This document shows positions 22,497 to 33,153 of a DNA stretch of 64,000 nt, piece by piece. Source of the DNA: Meghimatium bilineatum (taxonomy: Eukaryota > Mollusca > Gastropoda > Stylommatophora > Philomycidae); contig CM067299.1 in NCBI GenBank assembly GCA_034231615.1, positions 14,375,863 to 14,439,862 on the forward strand, given 5' to 3'. The notes beneath the pieces are model-generated. The model had not been told where the DNA came from, did not search any database, and was given only the letters and a program-made list of their open reading frames with translations. How positions within the stretch are numbered: the first letter of the stretch is position 1; every line of letters starts with the position of its first letter. The translations under genes and the position numbers were made by a program.

Positions 22497-23101
22497 CATG
22501 TTCCGGTTCTTTCCTAGTACGCGGGTGCCGTATGTCACACTTTTCAATATACCGACTTCGCGTTTTTAATAATTTATTCCGGTTTCTAGTTTTTAACGCA
22601 CCAGTTGCAACAACTTGTTGCAACCAAAACATTAGGCCTAAGTCGCGAAATTATTGCTGGCAAAATTTACAGCAAAATTTAAACACGACAATACTGGTTT
22701 AGTTACCTGTAGTAAAATGTAAACATTAGGCCTATGTCGTAAGTGCAGCAAAACATTATGCCTATGATGAATGAATGTCGCGAATGCGGCAAAATGTAAA
22801 CATTGCCAAACTGTTTCCGTTACCTGAAGTACTCATTTTTTTGAATTGGTTTTCTTTCTAATGACTGATTGATGCACCTACTATTTTAATATGCTTTCTA
22901 CCTCTTCCCACATTCCACCTAACTCATATTCATTTATTCGCATTCCACGGCCAGTAGTCATAATCGTTGTCTGTTACAACTGTTTTCCGGTACCAGTTCT
23001 CTCTCCTTACCTTGCCTTATATTTCGCTACACATTTCGTAAAAGTTGGGTTAAATTCGTTAAATTACTGGCACCCGTGTACTAGGAAAGAACCCATGTTC
23101 C
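22497..23101. mobile_element. 589-bp non-autonomous DNA transposon with TIRs and 8-bp TSD
   Basis: CATGTTCC at 22497-22504 and 23094-23101 flanks an element whose ends are inverted repeats of 25 bp with one mismatch: GGTTCTTTCCTAGTACGCGG and onward at the left, and its complement at the right. Inside are about three loose direct repeats around ACATTAGGCCTAWGTCG and a perfect 21-bp palindrome at 22604-22624. No transposase. An 8-bp TSD and 5'-GG ends suit Merlin-like elements; hAT or P are alternatives. It inserted into the minisatellite. Confidence 0.85.
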
Positions 23102-23199
23102 TTTTATTTCTCCTACCAACTTGTTCCTTTCAACTCGTCTACCAATATGATCCTTCTATATAAGCACGCCGCTTGGAGAAAGAAAAAAATGAAATTGCT

Positions 23200-24180
23200 T
23201 AATCTGTCACCAGGAATAAAGTATTTTTTGTTTTGTTCTTATTTTATTTGTGAAACAAAGGTCTTCAGCAAATGACATTCTATCTATTTCTATGTTTCTT
23301 CAGCGCAGAACATGGTGCATAAAGCCAGTGCAGGATTTACCTATAAGCTAAATAAGCTATAGCTTAAGGACCCCACTTTCTTGGGGCCACTTTTTCTCCC
23401 CCAAAAAATCATGTTTGGAACTGACTTATAATATCGTGATTTATAAAGGGCCCATATCTTAAATAGCTTAGGGCCTTATCAAGTCTAAATCCGTCGCAGC
23501 ATAGGGCAGAAACCAGAGCTCCCACGTTCGAGCGATGTGGTGCTACTATGTGTAATTCTTGCACGTTGTTGAGACCCATAGTCAGACATTCTTTGATGGT
23601 TGTTCTGCGAAGAGTATCTTTTGGTCTTTCTCCTTTTCTTTTGCTGCCATTTGGTACCCATTTTAATGCATGTTGTGGCAGTCTGTTTTCATTCATTCTA
23701 AGTACATGTCCACTATAAGTCCATCGTTTTCTTCTTATTATTATAGAGACATATTACTGTTTGGTGCTTCTCTTACTTTCCCGTTTGACTTGAATTATTC
23801 CCAACCAATATTTAAAAGATTTCTAAGACATTTATTTTCAATTGAATTTAATTTCTTCTCCAGCGTGAACAATGTAATACTATTTTCCCTTTTTCGCAAC
23901 CTTACGTTATTACGGATTAAAATATTTACTTATTGTGTTTTTTATATTCATATACTTGTTAGGAGATTTATCGCACTTGATGGCAACGCATTTGAGGGAT
24001 AAATCTCTTTTGCTGTATCTCCATCTTGTGTCATTTTACTCCATAAATAAGAAAAGTTATCAACTGTTTCTCCGTTGAAGGTGATTTTAAAATTACATTT
24101 CGCAAAATTCATCTTAGTCTTGGAAGTGTTGACTAGAACAATTTGTTCTGAAAGATGACAAACTCCAGTCAACATATATT
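23200..24180 (-). mobile_element. LINE family E, 3' half
   Basis: Minus-strand frames encode VNTSKTKMNFAKCNFKI, YLWSKMTQDGDTAKEI (usually YLGSKITQDG), then MNENRLPQHALKWVPNG and RPKDTLRRT with a terminal SALC, the usual end of this LINE type. A long decayed stretch joins the two parts. A hAT-like MITE (23326-23499) sits close to the 3' end. Other 3' ends: 45080-45332 and 58600-58785. Confidence 0.85.
23318..23507. mobile_element. 174-bp hAT-like MITE inside LINE E
   Basis: The left end CAGTGCAGGATTTAC and right end (complement) CTGCGACGGATTTAGAC resemble hAT termini of the CAGNGNCGGATTTA kind. Inner blocks AAGCTATAGCTTAAGG and CTTAAATAGCTTAGGGCC are also inverted. Flanks CATAAAGC and CATAGGGC form an 8-bp TSD with two mismatches. 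LINE E sequence continues on both sides. Confidence 0.75.
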
Positions 24181-24405
24181 GTGCCTTTTAATGCGTTGGA
24201 CTTATAAAGACGTAAAGGTTCGAAACGTTGAAAATATCTTGTGTAATGTAATTTGTATGTGTTCGTGTTTTCACCTCATAACCCCTTAGTCTGAGTGATA
24301 GTCCGTCTGTTGTGTCTAAGTGAAAATAAAAAACATGTTTTCTACGTGTGTACTACGTTGTTCCGTTTCTCTGCAGTATTACCTTATATTGATTGACTTA
24401 ACAAC
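24180..24405 (+). mobile_element. Penelope-like element 3' terminal repeat, copy 3
   Basis: Shares TTCGAAACGTTGAA, TGTAATTTGTATGT, ATAGTCCGTC, GTGTCT and the terminal TTACCTTATATTGATTGA with the copies at 15220 and 31793. More diverged. Confidence 0.6.
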
Positions 24406-25292
24406 GACGTCACACCATCTGCAAAATGAAGATCATTAAGAGTTCTATCGCCTGTCTGTCATTAACGAGGAGATATTATTCTCATCAATTTCCCACTTTC
24501 CACTTTTATGTGAAAAAGGCGCTCAAAAACTTTACATTAGCGAAATTATAGCTAACGTACTATGTTTTCAGTTGTTTAAAAAATGACATTGTTATGAAGT
24601 TCGATCTTAATATTCCGAAAAAAAATATATAAATTAAAATGAAAAACATAATATATAATGTATATAAAGTAATTAATTGTCTTGATTCATGATTGGAAAT
24701 TTGCATCTTAACACATATGTACATTCACAAAAGTGCTCCGTTCTCCATTCCAGTAACCATTCCAGAGTATGTTGATTCAAAGCCGCAGTAACTTCCTAAG
24801 TGTGCGTTCTTCTGATCTTTCCAGAGAAGGACACAAATTCTTTCCTCACCATTGTCACACCCTTTATAGTAGGTAGGTAGTGGGTTGTTAATAAGTTTAC
24901 CTCTCTTTTGGAGGCGCGTTTCATTCAATCATCGGACAATAACACCCAATTAGTTTATATCAGCAGACACTACTATACACTATTAGAAGTAACAAAGTCC
25001 CCAAGTTTTAAAATAATAACATAACTTCCGTTATGTCACCATAAATGCGTAATATACCCCAGAATCTACTGTATTATATTGGCATTCATAATAATTCTTC
25101 ATCCTTAGGAGGTGTAGGAAAAGCATAACAGAGTTGTTTCTAAAGGGTGTTTATGATACGTGGTGAATTACCAATACTGCTCCTTGAGAAATAACATATT
25201 CTCACGACCTGGCTTGATATGTGTTTGTTTGTATGATGGCAAGAGCAGGGAACTGTCAGTGTAAACCGACAATGAATGAACACATGAGCCAT
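24406..25292 (-). other. 3' flank of the receptor gene, with an unexplained open frame
   Basis: Probably includes the 3' UTR of the GPCR on the minus strand. A 67-codon minus frame (24725-24928) encodes GCDNGEERICVLLWKDQKN and CGFESTYSGMVTGMENG, which looks less random than its neighbours, but I cannot assign it; a decayed transposase piece is one guess. Confidence 0.3.
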
Positions 25293-26432
25293 TCAAATGG
25301 CGGTGGAGAAGGCTGTTGTACATGTCTCAGAAATATGTCCACCGTTTGTTGAAACCATTGTGTAATTGTTGTCCCTTTCTCTCCTAGATGCTACGCTTCT
25401 GCAGAATTGTAGTTTTCCATTTAATGTGACCAAAAATATCACTTCCTTTCGAAAATGTTTTCCAGTGACAAAGTAAATAAAACAATAACAGGCATAATGA
25501 GAAACACAGATAACCTCAATCACTTTTCGTATGTCTAAATATGTAAACAACTTAGACCAGGTTTTGTCATTATGAATTTGCTCCTCAGACATGTAATTGT
25601 TTCCATTTGGGAACAGAGGCTGCAAGCAAACAACGATGGTTGCACTGAGCTGCGTAATGATCAAATAGAAAGACACCGCAAGAAGTGTAACAGTAGATGC
25701 CGTGTTATTACCGGTTCTACTCTGCTGACGCTTCATAATATCGTTTTTTGATATCTTAAATATTTCTCTCAAAACTAGAATGTTAAAAGCAAGTACAATA
25801 AGAGGAACGATTCCAAAAGCAAAGATATCGGTTATCCAGGTCCAGATGTTCCAGAAACTCATGTTATCGTTGATTGCAGCTTCGACTCTGACGTTACACG
25901 TGTTCTCTGATGGATTGAATGTCCAGATATAAATCTGAGCCGAGGCAAGAGTTACTGAGAAGATGGTGAGAAACATCACGATTATTCCAGCTCTCTTAAC
26001 GGTGCAGAGTTTCTCCTTGAGAAATGGATGGCATACAGCAACGTAGCGTTCTATTGTGAATCCCAGAACAAGCATTGTAGACAAGTACTGGGGTACGTAG
26101 TATAGAAAGTGAAAAATCTCACAAATAATGTGGTCGTTGTAAACATTAATCCCCCAGGCGATGTGTAAGATCAGAAGCAGGTGTAAGAATAGGAAAAATA
26201 AATCAGAAATGGACAAGGCTCCTAGGTAAATGGCTGAAGAGTTGTTCCGACGCATACGCTGCCCCAACCAAACAATTGCTGATATAGGATTCCCTATGAA
26301 ACCAATGGCATACCATATAGGGGACATGATGCGTTCCATCATCGGTCCTGCAGGGGCGAATTCCTCCAAAAAGGATGCCCTGGTTTGATACTTCTCAAAT
26401 ATATTAAAACCATCCACTGTAGTGTTGTTCAT
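25293..26432 (-). CDS. rhodopsin-class (class A) G-protein-coupled receptor, peptide-receptor-like
   Basis: 379 residues, seven hydrophobic segments at about 33-57, 66-90, 102-127, 147-170, 198-223, 246-270 and 299-323. Family marks: GN in TM1 (GFIGNPIS), SISD in TM2, Cys104 at the top of TM3 and Cys179 in ECL2 for the conserved disulphide, ERY (128-130) for DRY. Deviations: TM6 lacks CWxP, and TM7 has HYACYCFIY where NPxxY is expected. N-glycosylation sites NNT/NTT lie at the start. The tail ends STAI, a possible PDZ ligand. It would sit in the plasma membrane and signal through heterotrimeric G proteins. Ligand unknown; general appearance is that of invertebrate neuropeptide receptors (FMRFamide or TRH receptor-like), and a molluscan chemosensory-type role is possible. 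The coding region is one exon. Met1 is preceded by ATACATC and a splice acceptor at 26440-26442. Frame is intact. Confidence 0.9.
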   Translation of the reverse strand: MNNTTVDGFNIFEKYQTRASFLEEFAPAGPMMERIMSPIWYAIGFIGNPISAIVWLGQRMRRNNSSAIYLGALSISDLFFLFLHLLLILHIAWGINVYNDHIICEIFHFLYYVPQYLSTMLVLGFTIERYVAVCHPFLKEKLCTVKRAGIIVMFLTIFSVTLASAQIYIWTFNPSENTCNVRVEAAINDNMSFWNIWTWITDIFAFGIVPLIVLAFNILVLREIFKISKNDIMKRQQSRTGNNTASTVTLLAVSFYLIITQLSATIVVCLQPLFPNGNNYMSEEQIHNDKTWSKLFTYLDIRKVIEVICVSHYACYCFIYFVTGKHFRKEVIFLVTLNGKLQFCRSVASRRERDNNYTMVSTNGGHISETCTTAFSTAI

Positions 26433-26460
26433 GATGTATCTGAAAGAAGGAAAAAATACA
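26433..26460 (-). promoter_or_regulatory. splice acceptor upstream of the receptor start codon
   Basis: On the minus strand the sequence reads TTTTTCCTTCTTTCAG immediately before ATACATC-ATG: a strong polypyrimidine tract and CAG. This implies a 5' UTR exon further upstream, which I could not locate. Confidence 0.65.
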
Positions 26461-26589
26461 ATAGAATTGGTGCTACAAAAATATTTTATCTGTAATAGTT
26501 AGGACTAATATATTAATACTAATACTATAATACATATGCAATTTAAGGTCATGGTGGTGACACACTGAGACATTTAAAACGTAAAGATG

Positions 26590-27215
26590 CTCAGTCGCCC
26601 CTATCATCTGTCGTTCTGATGAGTTCAGAAAGTTCACACACTGTCCATTCATTGATATTATCCAAAATATGTTTTCTTTTCATCAAGTCTTCTTCCGACT
26701 GCGACCGTACAATGAAGAACAACTTTTGACATGGAAGAATGTCTTTACAGGTGTCCATCCCACTGAAGTTTACAAAGTTTCGCGACACTCAACAGTGTTT
26801 TTTGTAATCTCGCTAATACCATAATTATATTATGCAAAATTACATTGGTCTTATGTTCACGATAACAAATACCCAACACATGTCTATATAATTTCTTCTC
26901 AAACGCCTGGATTCTTCTCTCTAAGCCCTCAGTTAGAATCCAGGTTTCAAATTCATATAATAATGTTGGCAAACACCATTTATTTATATAAATTAATCTT
27001 AACACGACTAGTGATCCTGTTTTCCAAATTGTAGTTAATCGTGTCATGGCAACAGTGGTAATTCATTGTTTTCTTGTTGACTCACCATTCCTGTTAATCA
27101 GGGCTTCCAAGTTAGATACATGTCGTAAGCACTTCAAGCTTAAGGTCTCTAAAGTTTATGTTGGTGGCGGCGTCAGTGTTATTCCTAATTAACCAATTAC
27201 TAAGTAGAACAACTG
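26590..27215 (-). mobile_element. LINE family C, 3' fragment
   Basis: Frames of 100 and 65 codons encode MTRLTTIWKTGSLV, CLPTLLYEFETWILTEGLER, RIQAFEKKLYRHVLGICYRE and, later, HILDNINEWTVCELSELIRT, the standard order of a LINE thumb and carboxyl tail. It lies about 150 bp upstream of the receptor exon, within the probable 5' intron, and in the same orientation. Confidence 0.85.
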
Positions 27216-27269
27216 CTCTCATGACATTCTGATCTGTGCATACACATGCACAAGTATAGCTTCAGTCAA

Positions 27270-29306
27270 CAAAGTTGGTAGCTTCAGTCAACAAAGTTGG
27301 TAGTTCAGTCAACAAAGTCGGTAGCTTCAGTCAACAAAGTTGGTGGCGTCAGTCAACAAAGTCGGTAGCTTCAGTCAACAAAGGTGGTAGCTTCAGTCAA
27401 CAAAGTCGGTATCTTCAGAAAGTGGTAGCTTCAGTCAACAAAGTTTTTAGTTTCAGTCAACAAAGGTGGTAGCTTCAGTCAACAAAGTCGGTATCTTCAG
27501 AAAGTGGTAGCTTCAGTCAACAAAGTTTTTAGTTTCAGTCAACAAAGGTGGTAGCTTCAGTCAACAAAGTTGTTAGCTTCAGTCAACAAAGTTCGTAGCT
27601 TCAGTCAACAAAGTTGGTAGTTCAGTCAACAAAGTTGGTAGTTCAGTCAACAAAGTCGGTAGCTTCAGTCAACAAAGTTGGTGGCGTCAGTCAACAAAGT
27701 TTGTAGCTTCAGTCAAAAAAGTCGGTAGCTTCAGTCAACAAAGTTGGTAACTTCAGTCAAGAAAGTCGGTAGCTTCAGTCAACAAAGTCGGTATCTTCAG
27801 AGAGTGGTAGCTTCAGTCAACAAAGTTGTTAGCTTCAGTCAACAAAGTTGGTAACTTCAGTCAAGAAAGTCGGTAGCTTCAGTCAACAAAGTCGATATCT
27901 TCAGAAAGTGGTAGCTTCAGTCAACAAAGTTGTTAGCTTCAGTCAACAAAGTTGGTAGCTTCAGTTAACAAAGTTGGTAGCTTCAGTCAACAAAGTTGGT
28001 AGCTTCAGTAAAAAAAGTCGTTAGCTTCAGTCAACAAAGTCGGTAGCTTCAGTCAACAAAGTCGGTATCTTCAGAGAGTGGTAGCTTCAGTCAACAAAGT
28101 TGTTAGCTTCAGTCAACAAAGTTGGTAACTTCAGTCAAGAAAGTCGGTAGCTTCAGTCAACAAAGTCGATATCTTCAGAAAGTGGTAGCTTCAGTCAACA
28201 AAGTTGTTAGCTTCAGTCAACAAAGTTGGTAGCTTCAGTTAACAAAGTTGGTAGCTTCAGTCAACAAAGTTGGTAGCTTCAGTAAAAAAAGTCGTTAGCT
28301 TCAGTCAACAAAGTCGGTAGCTTCAGTCAACAAAGTCGGTATCTTCAGAAAGTGGTAGCTTCAGTCAACAAAGTTTGTAGCTTCAGTCAACAAAGTTGGT
28401 AGCTTCAGTCAACAAAGTCGGTAGCTTCAGTCAACAAAGTCGGTAGCTTCAGTCAACAAAGTTTTTAGTTTCAGTCAACAAAGGTGGTAGCTTCAGTCAA
28501 CAAAGTTGTTAGCTTCAGTCAACAAAGTTCGTAGCTTCAGTCAACAAAGTTGGTAGTTCAGTCAACAAAGTTGGTAGTTCAGTCAACAAAATCGGTAGCT
28601 TCAGTCAACAAAGTTGGTGGCGTCAGTCAACAAAGGTGGTAGCTTCAATAAAAAAAGTTGGTAGCTTCAGTCAACAAAGTCGGTAGCTTCAGTCAACAAA
28701 GTTTGTAGCTTCAGTCAAAAAAGTCGGTAGCTTCAGTCAACAAAGTTGGTAACTTCAGTCAAGAAAGTCGGTAGCTTCAGTCAACAAAGTCGGTATCTTC
28801 AGAGAGTGGTAGCTTCAGTCAACAAAGTTGTTAGATTCAGTCAACAAAGTTGGTAACTTCAGTCAAGAAAGTCGGTAGCTTCAGTCAACAAAGTCGATAT
28901 CTTCAGAAAGTGGTAGCTTCAGTCAACAAAGTTGTTAGCTTCAGTCAACAAAGTTGGTAGCTTCAGTCAACAAAGTTGGTAGCTTCAGTCAACAAAGTTG
29001 GTTGCTTCAGTAAAAAAAGTCGGTAGCTTCAGTCAACAAAGTCGGTAGCTTCAGTCAACAAAGTCGGTATCTTCAGAAAGTGGTAGCTTCAGTCAACAAA
29101 GTTGTTAGCTTCAATCAACAAAGGTGGTAGCTTCAGTCAACAAAGTTTGTAGCTTCAGTCAACAAAGTTGGCAGCTTCAGTCAACAAAGTCGGTAGCTTC
29201 AGTCAACAAAGTCGGTAGCTTCAGTCAACAAAGTCGGTAGCTTCAGTCAACAAAGTCGGTAGCTTCAGTCAACAAAGTCGGTAGCTTCAGTCAACAAAGT
29301 CGGTAC
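27270..29306. repeat. 2-kb 22-bp minisatellite with 274-bp higher-order repeat
   Basis: About 90 units of 22 bp with core TAGCTTCAGTCAACAAAGT. A short variant unit, GTATCTTCAGARAGTG, recurs at 27787, 28061 and 28335 and again at 28789 and 29063; each step is 274 bp. The whole 27.3-28.3 kb block also recurs about 1.0 kb to the right. The array lies upstream of the receptor gene. Confidence 0.95.
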
Positions 29307-29346
29307 AATACACGTGGACGACTTAGTGCTCATCATGATCGAGGTT

Positions 29347-29545
29347 TAGTAAAGACCTGTGTACAGAAAGTAAATATAACCTGAAAGGCTCGTTTATTTT
29401 ATTATTTCCGTGCATTTGGATGGACGGCCCTGGTTTTTTATGGCATGGGACTCTGGGTAAGTAAGTAGTAACCAACGAAAATCACGTCAATATTCAAGAA
29501 CGTGATGAATGAAGTCCTAATCAATTCTTTACAGAGGTCTAAATT
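29347..29545 (+). mobile_element. small TIR element (MITE family I), copy 1
   Basis: About 195 bp. Ends GTAAAGACCTGTGTACAG and, as complement, AGACCTCTGTAAAG. The interior CCTGAAAGGCT, CGTGCATTT and CAACGAAAATCACG match the complement of 51322-51515. No coding capacity. Exact ends and TSD not resolved. Confidence 0.7.
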
Positions 29546-29656
29546 GAATAGTCTCGGACGAGCGGCTTCCACCCACGAGCAAGTTCATCAGAATTGTGTT
29601 TGTGAAGTGTGCACACTAACAACTCTACCAACTTAATTTATTCACTAATATGTTAA

Positions 29657-30663
29657 AAGAAACAAACGCAACATTATTGCAGGACTAATGGGCACCAAGA
29701 AACGCAACATTATTGCAGTGCTCTTGGTTATTAAGAAACGCAACATTATTTTAGTGCTAATGGGCATCAAGAAACACAACATTATTTCAGTGCTAATGGG
29801 CACCAAGAAACGCAACATTATTTCAGTGCTAATGGGCACCAAGAAACGCAACATTATTTCAGTGCTAATGGGCACCAAGAAACGCAACATTATTTCAGTG
29901 CTAATGGGCATCAAGAAACACAACATTATTTCAGTGCTAATGGGCACCAAGAAACGCAACATTATTTTAGTGCTAATGGGCATCAAGAAACACAACATTA
30001 TTTCAGTGCTAATGGGCACCAAGAAACGCAACATTATTGCAGTGCTGTTGGTTATTAAGAAACGCAACATTATTTTAGTGCTAATGGGCATCAAGAAACA
30101 CAACATTATATCAGTGCTAATGGGCACCAAGAAACGCAACATTATTGCAGTGCTGTTGGTTATTAAGAAACGCAACATTATTTTAGTGCTAATGGGCATC
30201 AAGAAACACAACATTATTTCAGTGCTAATGGGCACCAAGAAACTTAACATTATTGCAGTGCTAATGGGCACCAAGAAGTACAACATTATTGCAGTGTTAA
30301 TGGGCACCAAGAAACGCAACATTATTGCAGTGCTGTTGGTTATTAAGAAACGCAACATTATTTTAGTGCTAATGGGCATCAAGAAACACAACATTATTTC
30401 AGTGCTAATGGGCACCAAGAAACTTAACATTATTGCAGTGCTAATGGGCACCAAGAAGTACAACATTATTGCAGTGTTAATGGGCACCAAGAAACGCAAC
30501 ATTATTGCAGTGCTGTTGGGCACTAAGAAACGCAACATTATTGCAGTGCTAATGGGAATCAAGAAACGCAACATTATCTCAGTGCTAATGGGCACCAAGA
30601 AACGCAACATTATTTCAGTACTAATGGGCACCAAGAAACGCAACATTATTTCAGTACTAATGG
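29657..30663. repeat. 36-bp minisatellite, open on both strands
   Basis: About 28 units of 36 bp, encoding VLMGTKKRNIIS on the plus strand and LRFLVPISTEIM on the minus. Frames of 346 and 341 codons stay open throughout because 36 is a multiple of 3 and no unit variant creates a stop. Variants change amino acids freely (KKRN, KKHN, KKLN, KKYN), which argues against selection on protein. Higher-order blocks of 108 and 180 bp are visible; one 180-bp block repeats at about 30195 and 30375. Confidence 0.93.
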
Positions 30664-30769
30664 ACGCCAAATTTCAAACTTGCACCAAAGTTTTATTTTG
30701 CGGAATTAATGTTTCAACCTTGGTATGAAGAATCTTTCAGACTAATAATGAAATGATGTTCATTAATTT

Positions 30770-31785
30770 TGGTTTGGACTTTTATTCTTTGCGACTGAGG
30801 CCTCCGTTTCAGTAAATTTTATGGCCTTTAGCATCTATCAGAGAACGATATCTCCGTGACATGGAACTGATTAGCTGTTAGATCTGCTGTTATGGAATGG
30901 CGTTCCACTCTTCCCGCAGTGCAAGAGACAACTATTGGAGATTGGCTGGGGCCACGTCTCGCTGGTGAAGTCGTCTGTCGAGTTCATCCCATACGTGTTC
31001 TATGTGGTTGATGGATAGTGACATGGCTGACCATGGAATGGTCTGGACGTTGTTGTCAGCAAAGAACCGCGCGGTGAGCTGTGCCACACAAGGTCGAGCC
31101 TTATACTGCTGAAAATTCGACCCCCGTGCAGCCAAATTGGAATTACGCGAGGACTAACAATTTTAGCGATGTATAATTCAGTATTCATGCGTTCTTTAAT
31201 TTGCATCAAGTCAGTTCTTGCCATGAAGTTGTTCTCCAGACAGGATGTCCTGGTCTGACACTAGTTTGATGCCACATTATTATGCCTCCACCACTACTTA
31301 GAGGAGCCTCATCAACGCTGTTTGACGTAGCGCTCACGAACACTGCGGTAAAATCTTCTCCGTCTACCGTTTCGCTGGAGCACAAAAAATATGATTCCTC
31401 ACTAGATTAAACCCGTCTCCAGTAATTACCGTCATTACTAACGGTCCATTGACGATGCTGGTTTGCTCACTGTAGTGGTTCTGGCGATGCTGGTCCGTAA
31501 GAACATGACCTCTGTAGGGTATTCAAGCAAAGACGAGCGTCTTGCAGCCGATTCCGATCATTTAATATGAAATTCGACGAGCTGTTGACATTGACAGGAC
31601 TGTGGAGGACGCAGATTCCTGAGGTTACACAACCGTATGAAGCGGTTTTCGGTAGGAGTTGTGATTCTGGGTCTTTTAATGCTCGGCCGGTCTGCCACTG
31701 AGAAAGTTAGCTAACATCTCCTCAAAGGCGGCTAATAGTGCTTCTAACCGCATTAAATTATTTGGCCACTACACTGTGGGGTTAT
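30770..31785 (-). pseudogene. Tc1-like transposase, decayed
   Basis: Minus-strand pieces in order: VADRPSIKRPRITTPTENRF (between the HTH and catalytic domains), then MAARGSNFQQYKARPCVAQL, ADNNVQTIPWSAMS, HIEHVWDELDRRLHQRDV (the block holding the catalytic Glu) and LREEWNAIPQQQINQLISSM with the end RYRSLIDAKGH. All are standard Tc1/mariner landmarks. Several stops and frameshifts; no activity expected. Terminal inverted repeats were not found. Confidence 0.88.
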
Positions 31786-31786
31786 C

Positions 31787-32520
31787 TATACATCAATCAA
31801 TACAAGGTAACTGCGTGAAACATAACAACAATTGTACTTACGTAAAACACAGGTTTATATAATAGCTTCAATCAGACACGAGGGACTATAACTGAAACTA
31901 GTGGGTAATAATGTGCACACAAGAAAACATACAAATTACAATACACAAATCATATTCAACGTTTCAAACAAAAGGTCTTTATCAAGATACACCCAAAACA
32001 TCAACATACGACGAATGGAAAAATTATCACAACAAACAAACAACGGAAATATGAAAATGAGATGCCGGAAGGTCAGGAAGTACATAAAAAACGTAAATAT
32101 ATGTGGAAACGTACGAACAAAAATATGAGTAAATGACGGAACAAAAATATTTTACAGACAAAGACCACACCAACCCAGTACTAGACTTAAGAGTAGTCGG
32201 AATTGAGTCCAAAAGGCTTGAGTGTACGCAATTCCAAAATTATACGATTTTATAGAGTACCTAGATCTACCATCGGTGGTGCAGGATCTAATGGCGGTGA
32301 CCTGAATATCAAAAGCACTATTATAACCCACGCCGTTGAAGTGTGTGGCCACATGAGTGGGTGTTTTGTGATTGATGGCATGAAGATGGCTAAAAAAAAA
32401 GTGATCGCTCAATCTTAAATTTGTGATTGTCTAGTCTATAAAGGCCCAATAAGGATGTAAGGATGCATACTTGCGCATTTAATTTCAACTGAGATTATTC
32501 AACGACCGTCAATCTTTTGT
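31787..32520 (-). mobile_element. Penelope-like element, 3' end of ORF plus terminal repeat
   Basis: On the minus strand, FFSHLHAINHKTPTHVATHF and FDIQVTAI followed by TLKPFGLNSDYS and a stop (near 32188) match the carboxyl end of the GIY-YIG domain in Penelope-like proteins. The 3' region then runs to 31793 with GATAAAGACCTTTTG..GAAACG and AACCTGTGTTTTACGTAAG. It links the non-coding copies at 15142, 24180 and 51020 to this family. 5'-truncated; decayed. Confidence 0.78.
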
Positions 32521-32882
32521 GCTCATGCAATAGTATTTTCATATAGTTTTGTTTTCAGTAGGTTTCATAGGATTCTCATGAACCAGTCACGAGCTATTTC
32601 AACAAAATAATGTTTTGACCCTCACCTCTTTCATGACCTCAGGAACTATAAGGTGAGTACAATACAGGTAACCAGGAGAAATTAGTCACCAGATGAACAT
32701 ATTCGATTGGCTGAATGATGTCCAATCATCGAATATCTTTTAAGAAGTAACTCCAAAAAATGTGTGTCTTCTTTCTTTGGAACAATATATAAACACTAAA
32801 TCGCCTGGTGTTACCAAGACGTGAGATGAATGCGAAGAATAAATAATAACACTATTACTTGATAATCTTGTTTGAACATGAC
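32521..32882. other. unassigned stretch
   Basis: May contain further decayed Penelope sequence; nothing certain. Confidence 0.3.
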
Positions 32883-33113
32883 ATGACATGACATGGGCCT
32901 TTACTGCCAGATCAAAAGGAAGAACAGTACACGAAGCCAGTGGTGCCTTTACCGCAACAACAAGCAGCCTAGCTATGGAAGTATTCGCAGTAACGCAGCC
33001 AATTAACTGGCTGGAATCGTAATATTATTCTCAAGTTTGCATATTAAGTGATTCTCGGAATATGATTCAGAAAGTCAAAATAGGTGATATACGTAGGGAA
33101 TGGGTAGAGTCAT

Positions 33114-33153
<40 letters not shown>

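Noticed and set aside
27270-29306. CRISPR array
   Set aside because: Units are contiguous with no unique spacers, other arrays of the window behave alike, and the genome is animal. The same holds for 34510-35780 and 40091-40375.
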